Shown one piece after another: positions 23,746-30,479 of a stretch of 33,841 bases of DNA (position 1 is its first letter; each line of letters begins with the position of its first letter). The translations under genes and the position numbers were made by a program. The stretch is taken from the NCBI GenBank assembly GCA_903894155.1, contig CAITPF010000381.1, forward strand, positions 1 through 33,841. Direction: 5' to 3'. The DNA is from an uncultured beta proteobacterium (lineage in GTDB: Bacteria; Pseudomonadota; Gammaproteobacteria; Burkholderiales; Burkholderiaceae_B). The notes below the pieces were generated by a model. The model was not told the origin of the DNA, searched no databases, and was given only the letters and a program-made list of their open reading frames with translations.

Positions 23746-23934
23746 GCGATCCGGGCGATCCGGGCGATCCAGATGATCCAGGTGATCCAGATGATCCAGA
23801 TGATCCAGATGATCCAGGTGATCCAGATGATCCAGATGATCCAGATGATCCAGATGATCCAGATGATCCAGATGATCCAGATGATCCAGATGATCCAGAC
23901 GATCCAGACGATCCAGACGATCCAGACGATCTAG
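23737..23934. repeat. 9-bp tandem array, 22 units, beginning at a stop codon
   Basis: Exactly 22 contiguous 9-bp units span 23737-23934. The dominant unit is ATGATCCAG, with variants GCGATCCGG at the left and ACGATCCAG at the right. The first unit, ACGATCTAG, carries the TAG stop of the M14-like gene, and the last unit is again ACGATCTAG. The array is not coding for that gene because it follows the stop. Open frames through it are artefacts of the repeat. Confidence 0.95.
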
Positions 23935-23955
23935 TCGAGCACGCAGCAGGACGCG

Positions 23956-24276
23956 CTAGACGACGGCGCCAAGAACCGCGAGCGCTGCTGCGTAGCTGGG
24001 GGCGCCATCGCACAGGTAAACGACGACGTCGTCGGGATCCATGTTTTCCAGGACCCGGACGACCTGATCCTCGATGTCCTCATCGGCGCCGACGCCGCCC
24101 ACGTGAACCTGCGCGCCGCTCTCGAACGCGCTGGGGGGGACGAGATCCTCGACGACGTGAAGATCCTGCGGTTCGATCACGACGTAAGCCTGCACCGACA
24201 GATCGCCCGCCACAACGGCGAGCAGCACGCCGCTCTTGACTGTCTGGATCACCTGGCTACTGATCATCAGATCCAT
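23956..24276 (-). CDS. Small acidic hypothetical protein
   Basis: The 106-residue frame begins MDLMISSQVIQTVKSG and is rich in Val, Asp and Glu (GADEDIEDQVVRVLENMDPDD). I do not recognise a family. A CGAGG ribosome-like sequence precedes the ATG at 24276, while the longer frame up to 24429 would overlap rdgC and reads like non-coding sequence. It lies downstream of rdgC on the same strand (82-nt gap) and ends 21 bp from the 9-bp array. A C-terminal DGAPSYAAALAVLGAVV segment is hydrophobic but short for a membrane helix. It could be a real small cytoplasmic protein, and overall support is composition and start context only. Confidence 0.55.
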   Translation of the reverse strand: MDLMISSQVIQTVKSGVLLAVVAGDLSVQAYVVIEPQDLHVVEDLVPPSAFESGAQVHVGGVGADEDIEDQVVRVLENMDPDDVVVYLCDGAPSYAAALAVLGAVV

Positions 24277-24358
24277 GGATGGCCTCGTGGTGGTTTGCGA
24301 GAGCCGGCGAGTCTGGTCGCAGAACGCCTGCCTGCCCCCGGGTGGTTTGCGGGTCGTA

Positions 24359-25291
24359 TTATTTTCGGGGCTGCGCTGCTGGCCTGGCCGCATCGGCACG
24401 GATTTCCTCAAGCGCGGGCATGAGCGCATCGAGCAACTGGCTGATCTCGGCGCACATCAGGGTGATGTCCCCGTCGAATTTTTCGGCGGCATCGGCCGCA
24501 CCCTGCGATTCTGGAGAATCAAGGATATCAAGGGCGGCGACGCGTTTGATGTCGAGGTTTTCAGTCAGCACGAACGACACGCGGTTGTTGAAGGTGAGCG
24601 CAAGGCGCGTGCACTGCTTGCCGCCCTGAACGTGCTTCTTGATGTCGTCGATATCGAGCGTGTGCTTCACATACCGGACCACGGCCGCCTTGTCGCCGCC
24701 GGCGCGCAATTCGGCATCCTGGTCGACGGTGAAGTTGGCAGGAGGCTCGGCGCTGAGGATCCATTCGGTCATGGCCGTGGCCGGGCTGACGTTGACCTGA
24801 ACCGGGAGCATGGGGAAGGGATGGAGCACGCGCCCCAGGGCGGAGATGACCTCTTCGACCTTGGATGCGGACGCGGTATCGACGATGACCCAATGGTTGA
24901 CCGGATCGATCCACAGGCGGGTATCGCGCTGCAGGCTGAACGCACGCGGCAGGAGGGATTCGGTGACCTCTTCCTTGAGATCACGCATTTGCTTGCGACC
25001 GGGCTTGAAACCCTGCTGATCTTCGAGCTCCACCGCGCGGACCTTGACGAACTGGTTGATGACGGAGGCGGGCAGGAGCTTCTTTTCAGTACGAAAGGCG
25101 CACAGGATCTGGCGGCCGACGGCATAGGCGAGGCGCAGGTCGCCCTCGCGCGGCGGGACCCAGCCCGACGACATGGGCGCTGCGGCACCAGCAGAAACAA
25201 AGGCTTCTTTAGCTAGTAGTGCGTCGAGCTGATCGGCGGAGGTCTTCCAGTCACCGGAAAGACGGAATAGTTTGAGATTCTTGAACCACAT
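24359..25291 (-). CDS. rdgC: Recombination-associated protein RdgC
   Basis: The 310-residue protein starts MWFKNLKLFRLSGDW, the characteristic RdgC N-terminus. It also carries the conserved LRLAYAVGRQILCAFRTEKK, quoted in part (GRQILCAFRTEKKLLPASV), and RLALTFNNRVSFVLTENLDIKR, quoted in part (TFNNRVSFVLTENL). Its length is close to E. coli RdgC (303). RdgC forms a ring-shaped dimer that binds double-stranded DNA and limits RecA action. The gene appears complete, on its own or with the small downstream frame. Its presence near several tandem arrays is noted but no link is shown. Confidence 0.95.
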   Translation of the reverse strand: MWFKNLKLFRLSGDWKTSADQLDALLAKEAFVSAGAAAPMSSGWVPPREGDLRLAYAVGRQILCAFRTEKKLLPASVINQFVKVRAVELEDQQGFKPGRKQMRDLKEEVTESLLPRAFSLQRDTRLWIDPVNHWVIVDTASASKVEEVISALGRVLHPFPMLPVQVNVSPATAMTEWILSAEPPANFTVDQDAELRAGGDKAAVVRYVKHTLDIDDIKKHVQGGKQCTRLALTFNNRVSFVLTENLDIKRVAALDILDSPESQGAADAAEKFDGDITLMCAEISQLLDALMPALEEIRADAARPAAQPRK

Positions 25292-25355
25292 GGGATGCCC
25301 GCGACAAAGAGATCGATTCTAGCCCACTGCGGTGGGGCGGCGACCACCCCGGTGG

Positions 25356-25976
25356 CTAATGCGATCCTGTCATGCCGTCAAAGCAGGTGCGCTCGACGTA
25401 TCCGACGATTTCGTCGTCGGTAAAGGCCCCGCCGTTCTTGAGAAAGTCGGAAACCGGATCGCAGGAGCGGGCATAAATGGTGTAGAGGATGACTTCCCCG
25501 GGCAGATCCGGGGATAAGTCGCGGGTTTCCTGCGCGAGCAGGATCCATCCACCAAGCAGCTCCGTGAGTTCTGAAACGCGCTCGGCATAGGGGGCGTAGC
25601 CGATCAGCGCGTGCTGGATGGTCGATCGCGTCGAGGGCAACGAGGGCATGGACCCCGCCAGGTGCGTCGTGACCGCCCAGCGCATGACCGCCTTGAGCCG
25701 CTGGATCGGAGATAGGCCTTTGTCCAGGTCATGGGCAACGGCAAGCGTGTCGTCGATCAGGCGGGTCATGGATGCCGCCGCGAGTTCTTCCTTGGACTCG
25801 AAGTGCTTGTAAAGACTTGCTTTCGAGATGCCGACCTCGGACGCGACCTCGTCCATCGTCATGAGATCAAATCCCTTGAGCGATAGCAGCCGGTTGACGG
25901 CATCGAGGATCGCGTCCTCACGAAACCTGAGCTGTTGTTGTTTGAATGACAGCTTTCTTTGTACGGCTGAAGGCAT
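25356..25976 (-). CDS. TetR/AcrR family transcriptional regulator
   Basis: The 206-residue regulator has the N-terminal TetR helix-turn-helix (MDEVASEVGISKASLYKHFESKEEL, quoted in part: EVGISKASLYKHFESKEEL) at about residues 40-62. A ligand-binding C-terminal domain of normal length follows. It is transcribed divergently from the nine-gene operon starting at 26084, with 107 bp between the start codons. That interval holds an inverted repeat overlapping a good -10 box, so it most likely controls this operon and itself. In related operons of other proteobacteria as I recall them, control is by a sigma-E/ChrR pair, so a TetR here would be a different input. The effector is unknown, a fatty-acyl ligand being a reasonable guess. 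Confidence 0.9.
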   Translation of the reverse strand: MPSAVQRKLSFKQQQLRFREDAILDAVNRLLSLKGFDLMTMDEVASEVGISKASLYKHFESKEELAAASMTRLIDDTLAVAHDLDKGLSPIQRLKAVMRWAVTTHLAGSMPSLPSTRSTIQHALIGYAPYAERVSELTELLGGWILLAQETRDLSPDLPGEVILYTIYARSCDPVSDFLKNGGAFTDDEIVGYVERTCFDGMTGSH

Positions 25977-26003
25977 GAAGATTGACCTTGCAGGATTGAT
26001 TTC

Positions 26004-26032
26004 TTGACCTTGTCGGCTGATTAATGTCTAAT
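26004..26032 (+). promoter_or_regulatory. Predicted sigma-70 promoter of the lipid-modification operon
   Basis: TTGACC (26004-26009) and TCTAAT (26027-26032) are separated by exactly 17 bp, each differing from consensus by one base. The transcript would start near 26039, leaving a leader of about 45 nt before the ATG at 26084. No rival pair of similar quality was found on the plus strand in the interval. Confidence 0.65.
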
Positions 26033-26035
26033 CAG
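26017..26035. promoter_or_regulatory. Probable TetR operator (inverted repeat)
   Basis: CTGATTA (26017-26023) and TAATCAG (26029-26035) form a perfect 7-bp inverted repeat with a 5-bp spacer that covers the predicted -10 box. An imperfect direct repeat starting TATACC at 26045 and again at 26065 lies between it and the operon start, and may be a second site or overlap the divergent TetR promoter (minus-strand TATACT at 26043-26048). Confidence 0.55.
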
Positions 26036-26083
26036 TGCAGAAAGTATACCGTTTAGTTACTTTTTATACCACTAGGTTAAAAA

Positions 26084-26650
26084 ATGCAGCTTCGAGGTCA
26101 TGTTGAGCAGGTTCCCGGGCCCACCGGCGCGACTGCCATCGGGGTTGGCGCCGGGGAGTTTCGCCGGAATCTGTCCGGGCCGCTGCCCGCTGTCCTGATG
26201 GCCGATTTCGCCCTGGACTGGAAGGTCTGCGGCTCAGGCGTGCTGACCTGGAGCGTGTTTCGCCTTTATCGCGCCACGCTTCATGCGCCCGGTGTTTTTG
26301 ATGCGGATCGCCCCTTTGCGATTGACCTGAGCTACTTGCGGCGCATCCCGGCCGATCAGATTGTTGAGCGAACGATCGACGAAATCAGGCGCCTGCGCAC
26401 GCCGGATCACGAAGCGCTCACGCGCTGGCAGGGCGCTCTCTCTGCGTTGATTCCCGATGTGTCGCTCGGCAGTCGGCTCATCGGGGTGTTCGAGCCTGGC
26501 CGAGGCGTGTCGTTTTACTCCGATGCGCAGCGGCTGGGCGAAGTCTGCGACCCGAAGTTTGCCGAAGCGTTCGCCGCGATCTGGCTTGATCCCCAAGCGC
26601 GCAGCCCGGCGTTGCGCGCGGCGCTTCTCGGCGAGGCACACGCCCAATGA
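26084..26650 (+). CDS. Chalcone isomerase-like protein, first copy, no signal peptide
   Basis: The 188-residue protein belongs to the bacterial chalcone-isomerase-like fold group. Recognisable segments are VFRLYRATLHAPG, RTIDEIRRL, GVFEPGRGVSFY and FAAIWLDPQARSPALRAALLG. Bacterial members rarely have chalcone isomerase activity, and fatty acid binding is known for the fold in plants. The ATG at 26084 follows AGG at 7 nt. A later in-frame ATG at 26198 is possible but has no ribosome site. No signal peptide is visible, unlike the second copy at 29964-30479. It is the first gene of the operon and overlaps the next by 4 nt (ATGA). Confidence 0.82.
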   Translation: MQLRGHVEQVPGPTGATAIGVGAGEFRRNLSGPLPAVLMADFALDWKVCGSGVLTWSVFRLYRATLHAPGVFDADRPFAIDLSYLRRIPADQIVERTIDEIRRLRTPDHEALTRWQGALSALIPDVSLGSRLIGVFEPGRGVSFYSDAQRLGEVCDPKFAEAFAAIWLDPQARSPALRAALLGEAHAQ

Positions 26651-27969
26651 TGCGCGCTTCGCATCCCGCAGCAGCCGCCCCTGCGACGCCCGTACGACCG
26701 GGCGATCGCATCGCCGTCATCGGTGCGGGCATCGCAGGCCTTTCCGCGGCCTGGCTGTTGTCGCCGAACCATCGCGTCACGTTGTTCGAATCGGCAGCCT
26801 ACTTCGGTGGGCATGCCAACACGGTCGATGTCACGATTGGTAGCGTCACGCACCCGGTCGATACAGGATTCCTCGTCTTCAACGAAATCACCTATCCCAA
26901 TCTGGTCCGGCTTTTTGCCACGCTGCAGGTCGAGGTCTACGCAAGCGACATGTCGTTTTCCGTTTCGATCGAACGCCCCGATATCGAGTGGTCCGGAACC
27001 AGCCTTTCCACGGTGTTCGCGCAGACGCGCAATCTCGCGCGCCCTGCGTTCTGGCGCATGATCATCGACATCGTGCGCTTTAACCGCAATGCGCCGCGCT
27101 ACCTCGAAGAGGCACGTGCCAAACCCTGCACGCTTGGTGAATTGCTCGATGCCGAGCGTTATGGCGTTGCGGTGCGTGACTGGTATTTGCTGCCGATGGC
27201 CGCGGCAATCTGGTCTTCCTCGGTTGAAAGCATTCTCGACTTCCCGGCCGAAACCTTCCTGGCGTTCTGCATCAACCATCGCCTGCTGCAGATCGAAAAC
27301 CGGCCGCAGTGGAAGACGGTGCACGGCGGCAGCCGATCCTATGTGGAAGCGATGGTTGCGTCGATCGGTGATGCCCGCAGGTCGTGTCCGGTATTCCAGG
27401 TTCGCCGTACGCAGGATGGTGTGCAGATCACGTCGCGCAGTGGTATCGAGACGTTCGACCACGTGGTGATGGCATGCCATCCGCCGACGACATTACGGAT
27501 TCTGGATGCAACCGCAGCCGAGACCGATGTCTTGCGCCGCTTCAAGTACCAGGCCAATCTGGCGGTCCTGCATGCCGACGCGGCCTTGCTGCCGCGGCGC
27601 GAAAGCGTCTGGGCCGCCTGGAACTACATGTCCGCGACGACCACGGGTCGGCATCGGCCGGTGTCGGTCAGCTATCTGCTCAATGAATTGCAGGCGTTAC
27701 CGTTTCGTACGCCGCTTGTGCTGACGCTCAACCCGCATCGCGCGCCGCATCGCTCGAGCGTGATCGGGCGGTTCAATTACGAACACCCCGTGCTTGATTC
27801 AGAAGCGACGGCCGCCCAGCCGTTGATCCCCACGATCCAGGGGGGCGATCGGGCCTGGTTCTGTGGCGCCTGGGGCGGCTATGGTTTCCATGAAGATGGC
27901 CTGAAATCCTCTCTGCGCATGGCACGTGCCATGGGTGTCACCCCACCGTGGAAAGCGGTCTATGACTGA
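26647..27969 (+). CDS. FAD/NAD(P)-dependent oxidoreductase (amine oxidase / desaturase-like)
   Basis: The 440-residue flavoprotein has an N-terminal dinucleotide motif RIAVIGAGIAGLSAAWLLS and GGHANTVDV, as in amine oxidase and phytoene-desaturase-like enzymes. The C-terminal FAD segment is WFCGAWGGYGFHEDGLKSS. This protein type is regularly found next to DUF1365 and a CFA-synthase-like gene. A role in oxidising or desaturating membrane fatty acyl chains is a reasonable inference rather than a demonstrated activity. It overlaps the preceding gene by 4 nt and the following by 8 nt. Confidence 0.88.
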   Translation: MMRASHPAAAAPATPVRPGDRIAVIGAGIAGLSAAWLLSPNHRVTLFESAAYFGGHANTVDVTIGSVTHPVDTGFLVFNEITYPNLVRLFATLQVEVYASDMSFSVSIERPDIEWSGTSLSTVFAQTRNLARPAFWRMIIDIVRFNRNAPRYLEEARAKPCTLGELLDAERYGVAVRDWYLLPMAAAIWSSSVESILDFPAETFLAFCINHRLLQIENRPQWKTVHGGSRSYVEAMVASIGDARRSCPVFQVRRTQDGVQITSRSGIETFDHVVMACHPPTTLRILDATAAETDVLRRFKYQANLAVLHADAALLPRRESVWAAWNYMSATTTGRHRPVSVSYLLNELQALPFRTPLVLTLNPHRAPHRSSVIGRFNYEHPVLDSEATAAQPLIPTIQGGDRAWFCGAWGGYGFHEDGLKSSLRMARAMGVTPPWKAVYD

Positions 27970-28765
27970 AGCCGCGATCCAGTTGTGCGCCGGTCGCGTC
28001 GCGCACGCGCGTATGCGCCCGTTCGTTCACCGGTTCGTCTATCGGGTGTTCTGCCTGCGGTTGCGCGTGGATCAGCCCAGCGCGCTGATCGCGTTCAATA
28101 GCTGGCTGTTCGGCGTGGATCGCGCGCGCCCTGTCAGCTTCATGTCGAGCGACCATGGCGCACGCGACGGCGGTGACCTGATCGCATGGCTGCGCGGCAC
28201 GGTGCAATCCGCCGGCCTCGGGATGCCGGACGGCGCGGTCTGGCTCCAGTGCTTTCCCCGGCTCTTTGGCTATGTATTCAATCCCGTGAGCTTCTGGTAT
28301 TTGCACGACGCGCAGGGCGCTGTGCGGATACTGGTCGCTGAAGTGAATAATACGTTTGGTCAGCGGCATCAGTATGTGCTGTGCTCGCCCGACGGGGGGC
28401 CGATTCGCGAGGGCGCTGCTCTCGCATGCGCAAAGGCATTCCACGTTTCACCGTTCTGCGCGGTGAGCGGTCAGTATGTGTTTCAGGTTGATGCCCGCGT
28501 GCAGTCGCACCGCGTTTCGCTCGACTATTTCGATCCCGCGGAGGATCCCGAGCCGCTACTGCGCACGGCGATCATCGTGCACCCCGTCACATTGACCACG
28601 CGAGGCCTGCTGCGCGAGCTCGCGCGCGCGCCGCTCATGACGCTGGGTGTGATTGCGCGCATCCACTGGCAGGCGTTGCGACTCTGGCGCAAGGGCGCCA
28701 CTTATCATCCGATTCCCCCGCTGTCCAAGGACGAAGTGTCTTCTAACGCGAAGGTCAACCCATGA
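27962..28765 (+). CDS. DUF1365 family protein
   Basis: The 267-residue protein shows the DUF1365 hallmarks HRFVYRVFCLRLRVD, GYVFNPVSFWYLHD, EVNNTFGQRHQYVL and KAFHVSPF. The biochemical role of the family is not established. It is nearly always encoded between an FAD oxidoreductase and a CFA-synthase-like methylase, as here. The ATG at 27962 overlaps the upstream stop by 8 nt (ATGACTGA), and a longer frame from 27926 is rejected. It ends with an ATGA overlap into the methylase. Confidence 0.9.
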   Translation: MTEAAIQLCAGRVAHARMRPFVHRFVYRVFCLRLRVDQPSALIAFNSWLFGVDRARPVSFMSSDHGARDGGDLIAWLRGTVQSAGLGMPDGAVWLQCFPRLFGYVFNPVSFWYLHDAQGAVRILVAEVNNTFGQRHQYVLCSPDGGPIREGAALACAKAFHVSPFCAVSGQYVFQVDARVQSHRVSLDYFDPAEDPEPLLRTAIIVHPVTLTTRGLLRELARAPLMTLGVIARIHWQALRLWRKGATYHPIPPLSKDEVSSNAKVNP

Positions 28766-29979
28766 GTTTGAACGAGTATCGCCTGTTTGCCTGGTCCAAT
28801 GGCTTGCCCTGGGTCGCGCGAATGTTTCTGACCGCGCTTGATCACATCTCGCATGGGTCGCTCAAGCTGATTGATCCTGCCGGCGTCGCGTTGCACCTCG
28901 GTCGCCGTGCAGAGCAGCCCCATGCGACGCTCACGATCCACGACTGGCGCGCCGCCGGGGTCATCCTGCGACGCGGTGATATCGGGTTCGCCGAATGCCT
29001 GGAGCGCGGCTGGGTGGATACGCCCGACATGCTGGCGCTCTTTACGCTGGCGCTGCGCAACGAGGGCGTGACACGCGTGGTCGACGGGCGCTGGTGGGCG
29101 CTGCTGGCGCGCCGCTTTTCGCATTGGGTGCTGCGCGACAACAGCCGCCGTGGAAGCCGTCGCAACATTCTCAGCCACTACGATCTGGGTAATGCGTTCT
29201 ACAGCCTCTGGCTCGATCCAACGATGTCGTATTCCGCCGCGTTGTTCGAGGGGGATCAGGCCCGCGATCTCGAGGCCGCGCAGCAGGCAAAGTACGACCG
29301 GATCCTGGACGAACTTGGCGCGAGGCCTGGGCAGACCATCCTTGAGGTGGGGTGCGGCTGGGGTGGCTTCGCCGAGCGCGCGGCGCGACGCGGCTTGTCG
29401 GTCGTGGGGATCACGCTGTCGGATGCGCAACTTGCCTGGAGCAAGCGCCGTATCGACGACGCGGGGCTTTCCGACCGGGTCGAGCTGCGTTTGCAGGATT
29501 ACCGCGATGTCACCGGGCAGTTCGATCATATCGTTTCAATCGAAATGTTCGAAGCCGTGGGCTTGCTGCACTGGACCGGATACTTCCGCATGCTCGCTCG
29601 CTGCCTGCGACCCGGCGGGCGGATTGTCGTGCAGTCGATCGATATCCCGGATGCGCACTTCGAGGCGTATCGCAACGGCACGGACTTCATCCAGCAGTAC
29701 ATCTTTCCGGGCGGAATGCTGCCGAGCCCGACGCGGTTCCAGGCCGAATGCCACATGGCGGGATTGCGCTGCGTGACGACAAAATCGATGGGCATCGACT
29801 ACGCGGAAACGATGCAGCGCTGGTCGCAGGCGTTCGAGCGCAATTTGGCCGCGGTTCGCGCGCAGGGGTTTGACGAACGGTTTATCCGCATCTGGCGCAT
29901 GTACCTCGCCTATTGCGAGGCAGGGTTCCGCGAGAGCCGCACGGATGTCAAACAGTGGACGATATGCGCGCGATCATAG
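28762..29979 (+). CDS. Cyclopropane-fatty-acyl-phospholipid synthase family methylase with altered bicarbonate site
   Basis: The 405-residue enzyme has the SAM motif ILEVGCGWGGFAE (about 193-205) and the CFA-synthase landmarks HYDLGNAFYSLWLDPTMSYS, EAAQQAKYDRI, SIEMFEAVG, QYIFPGGMLPS and MYLAYCEAGF. Relative to E. coli Cfa, whose bicarbonate ligands are Cys139, Glu239, His266, Ile268 and Tyr317, my alignment by spacing gives Ala159, Glu264, Gln291, Ile293 and Tyr347. Two ligands are replaced. This points to transfer of a plain methyl group, as in the UfaM or tuberculostearic-acid type methylases, rather than ring formation. The likely substrate is an unsaturated acyl chain in phospholipid. 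It overlaps both neighbours (ATGA upstream, 16 nt downstream). Confidence 0.9.
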   Translation: MSLNEYRLFAWSNGLPWVARMFLTALDHISHGSLKLIDPAGVALHLGRRAEQPHATLTIHDWRAAGVILRRGDIGFAECLERGWVDTPDMLALFTLALRNEGVTRVVDGRWWALLARRFSHWVLRDNSRRGSRRNILSHYDLGNAFYSLWLDPTMSYSAALFEGDQARDLEAAQQAKYDRILDELGARPGQTILEVGCGWGGFAERAARRGLSVVGITLSDAQLAWSKRRIDDAGLSDRVELRLQDYRDVTGQFDHIVSIEMFEAVGLLHWTGYFRMLARCLRPGGRIVVQSIDIPDAHFEAYRNGTDFIQQYIFPGGMLPSPTRFQAECHMAGLRCVTTKSMGIDYAETMQRWSQAFERNLAAVRAQGFDERFIRIWRMYLAYCEAGFRESRTDVKQWTICARS

Positions 29980-30479
29980 CGTCGGCGCTTCTCGCGCTCT
30001 GCGTTTATGCGTCCGCCGGGGCCGCGACGCAGCCCTGGCTTGGGCAGATCCCGCAGGCGCAGCAGGTCGGGGAGGGCGTATTCAAGCGACTGGGCTGGTC
30101 CATCTACACGGCACGGCTGTGGGCGCCTGACGGCGTTTATTCGCCCGGCAAGCCTTTTGCCCTTTCGCTCACATACGAGTTTGACATCGCGCAGTCGCGC
30201 ATCGTGCAGGCATCGATCGACGAAATGGAGCGCCTTGGGGCGCCGGTGGCTGATCGCCCGCATTGGCGCGACGCGCTTCTTGCGGTGATCCGCGATGTCG
30301 GCAAAAGCCAAAGTCTCGCTGGCGTCTACATGCCGGGGCAAGGCGCGCTTTTCTACTACAACGATGTCCAGACTGGCCGCCTGGATGAGGAGCTCGCCCA
30401 GCACTTTTTTGGTATTTGGCTTGATCCGCGCACCAGCGATCCGGCGCTGCGCACCGCACTCCTCGGGGCGCCGCCGTGA
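29964..30479 (+). CDS. Chalcone isomerase-like protein, second copy, exported
   Basis: The 171-residue protein begins with a signal peptide (IIASALLALCVYASAGAATQ), so the mature form should be periplasmic. It shares with the product of 26084-26650 the segments SIDEMERLG, AGVYMPGQGALFYYND, FFGIWLDPRTSDPALRTALLG and the spacing between them, so the two are paralogues. The ATG at 29964 is inside the end of the methylase gene, and the longer frame from 29913 has no signal peptide at its end. A fatty acid or acyl-lipid binding role is inferred from the fold. It overlaps the MFS gene by GTGA. Confidence 0.87.
   Translation: MRAIIASALLALCVYASAGAATQPWLGQIPQAQQVGEGVFKRLGWSIYTARLWAPDGVYSPGKPFALSLTYEFDIAQSRIVQASIDEMERLGAPVADRPHWRDALLAVIRDVGKSQSLAGVYMPGQGALFYYNDVQTGRLDEELAQHFFGIWLDPRTSDPALRTALLGAPP

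Noticed and set aside
23691-24239. Plus-strand frame with a long Asp-Pro repeat, and a minus-strand frame with Ser-Ser-Gly repeats over the same region
   Set aside because: Both are readings of the 9-bp array in non-genic frames. The M14-like gene stops at 23745, and the minus-strand frame runs into the antisense of that gene.
25356-25976. TetR gene as a drug-efflux regulator
   Set aside because: The MFS gene is seventh from the regulator and not of the typical drug-efflux type. The operon is dominated by lipid-type enzymes, so a drug-resistance reading is not favoured.
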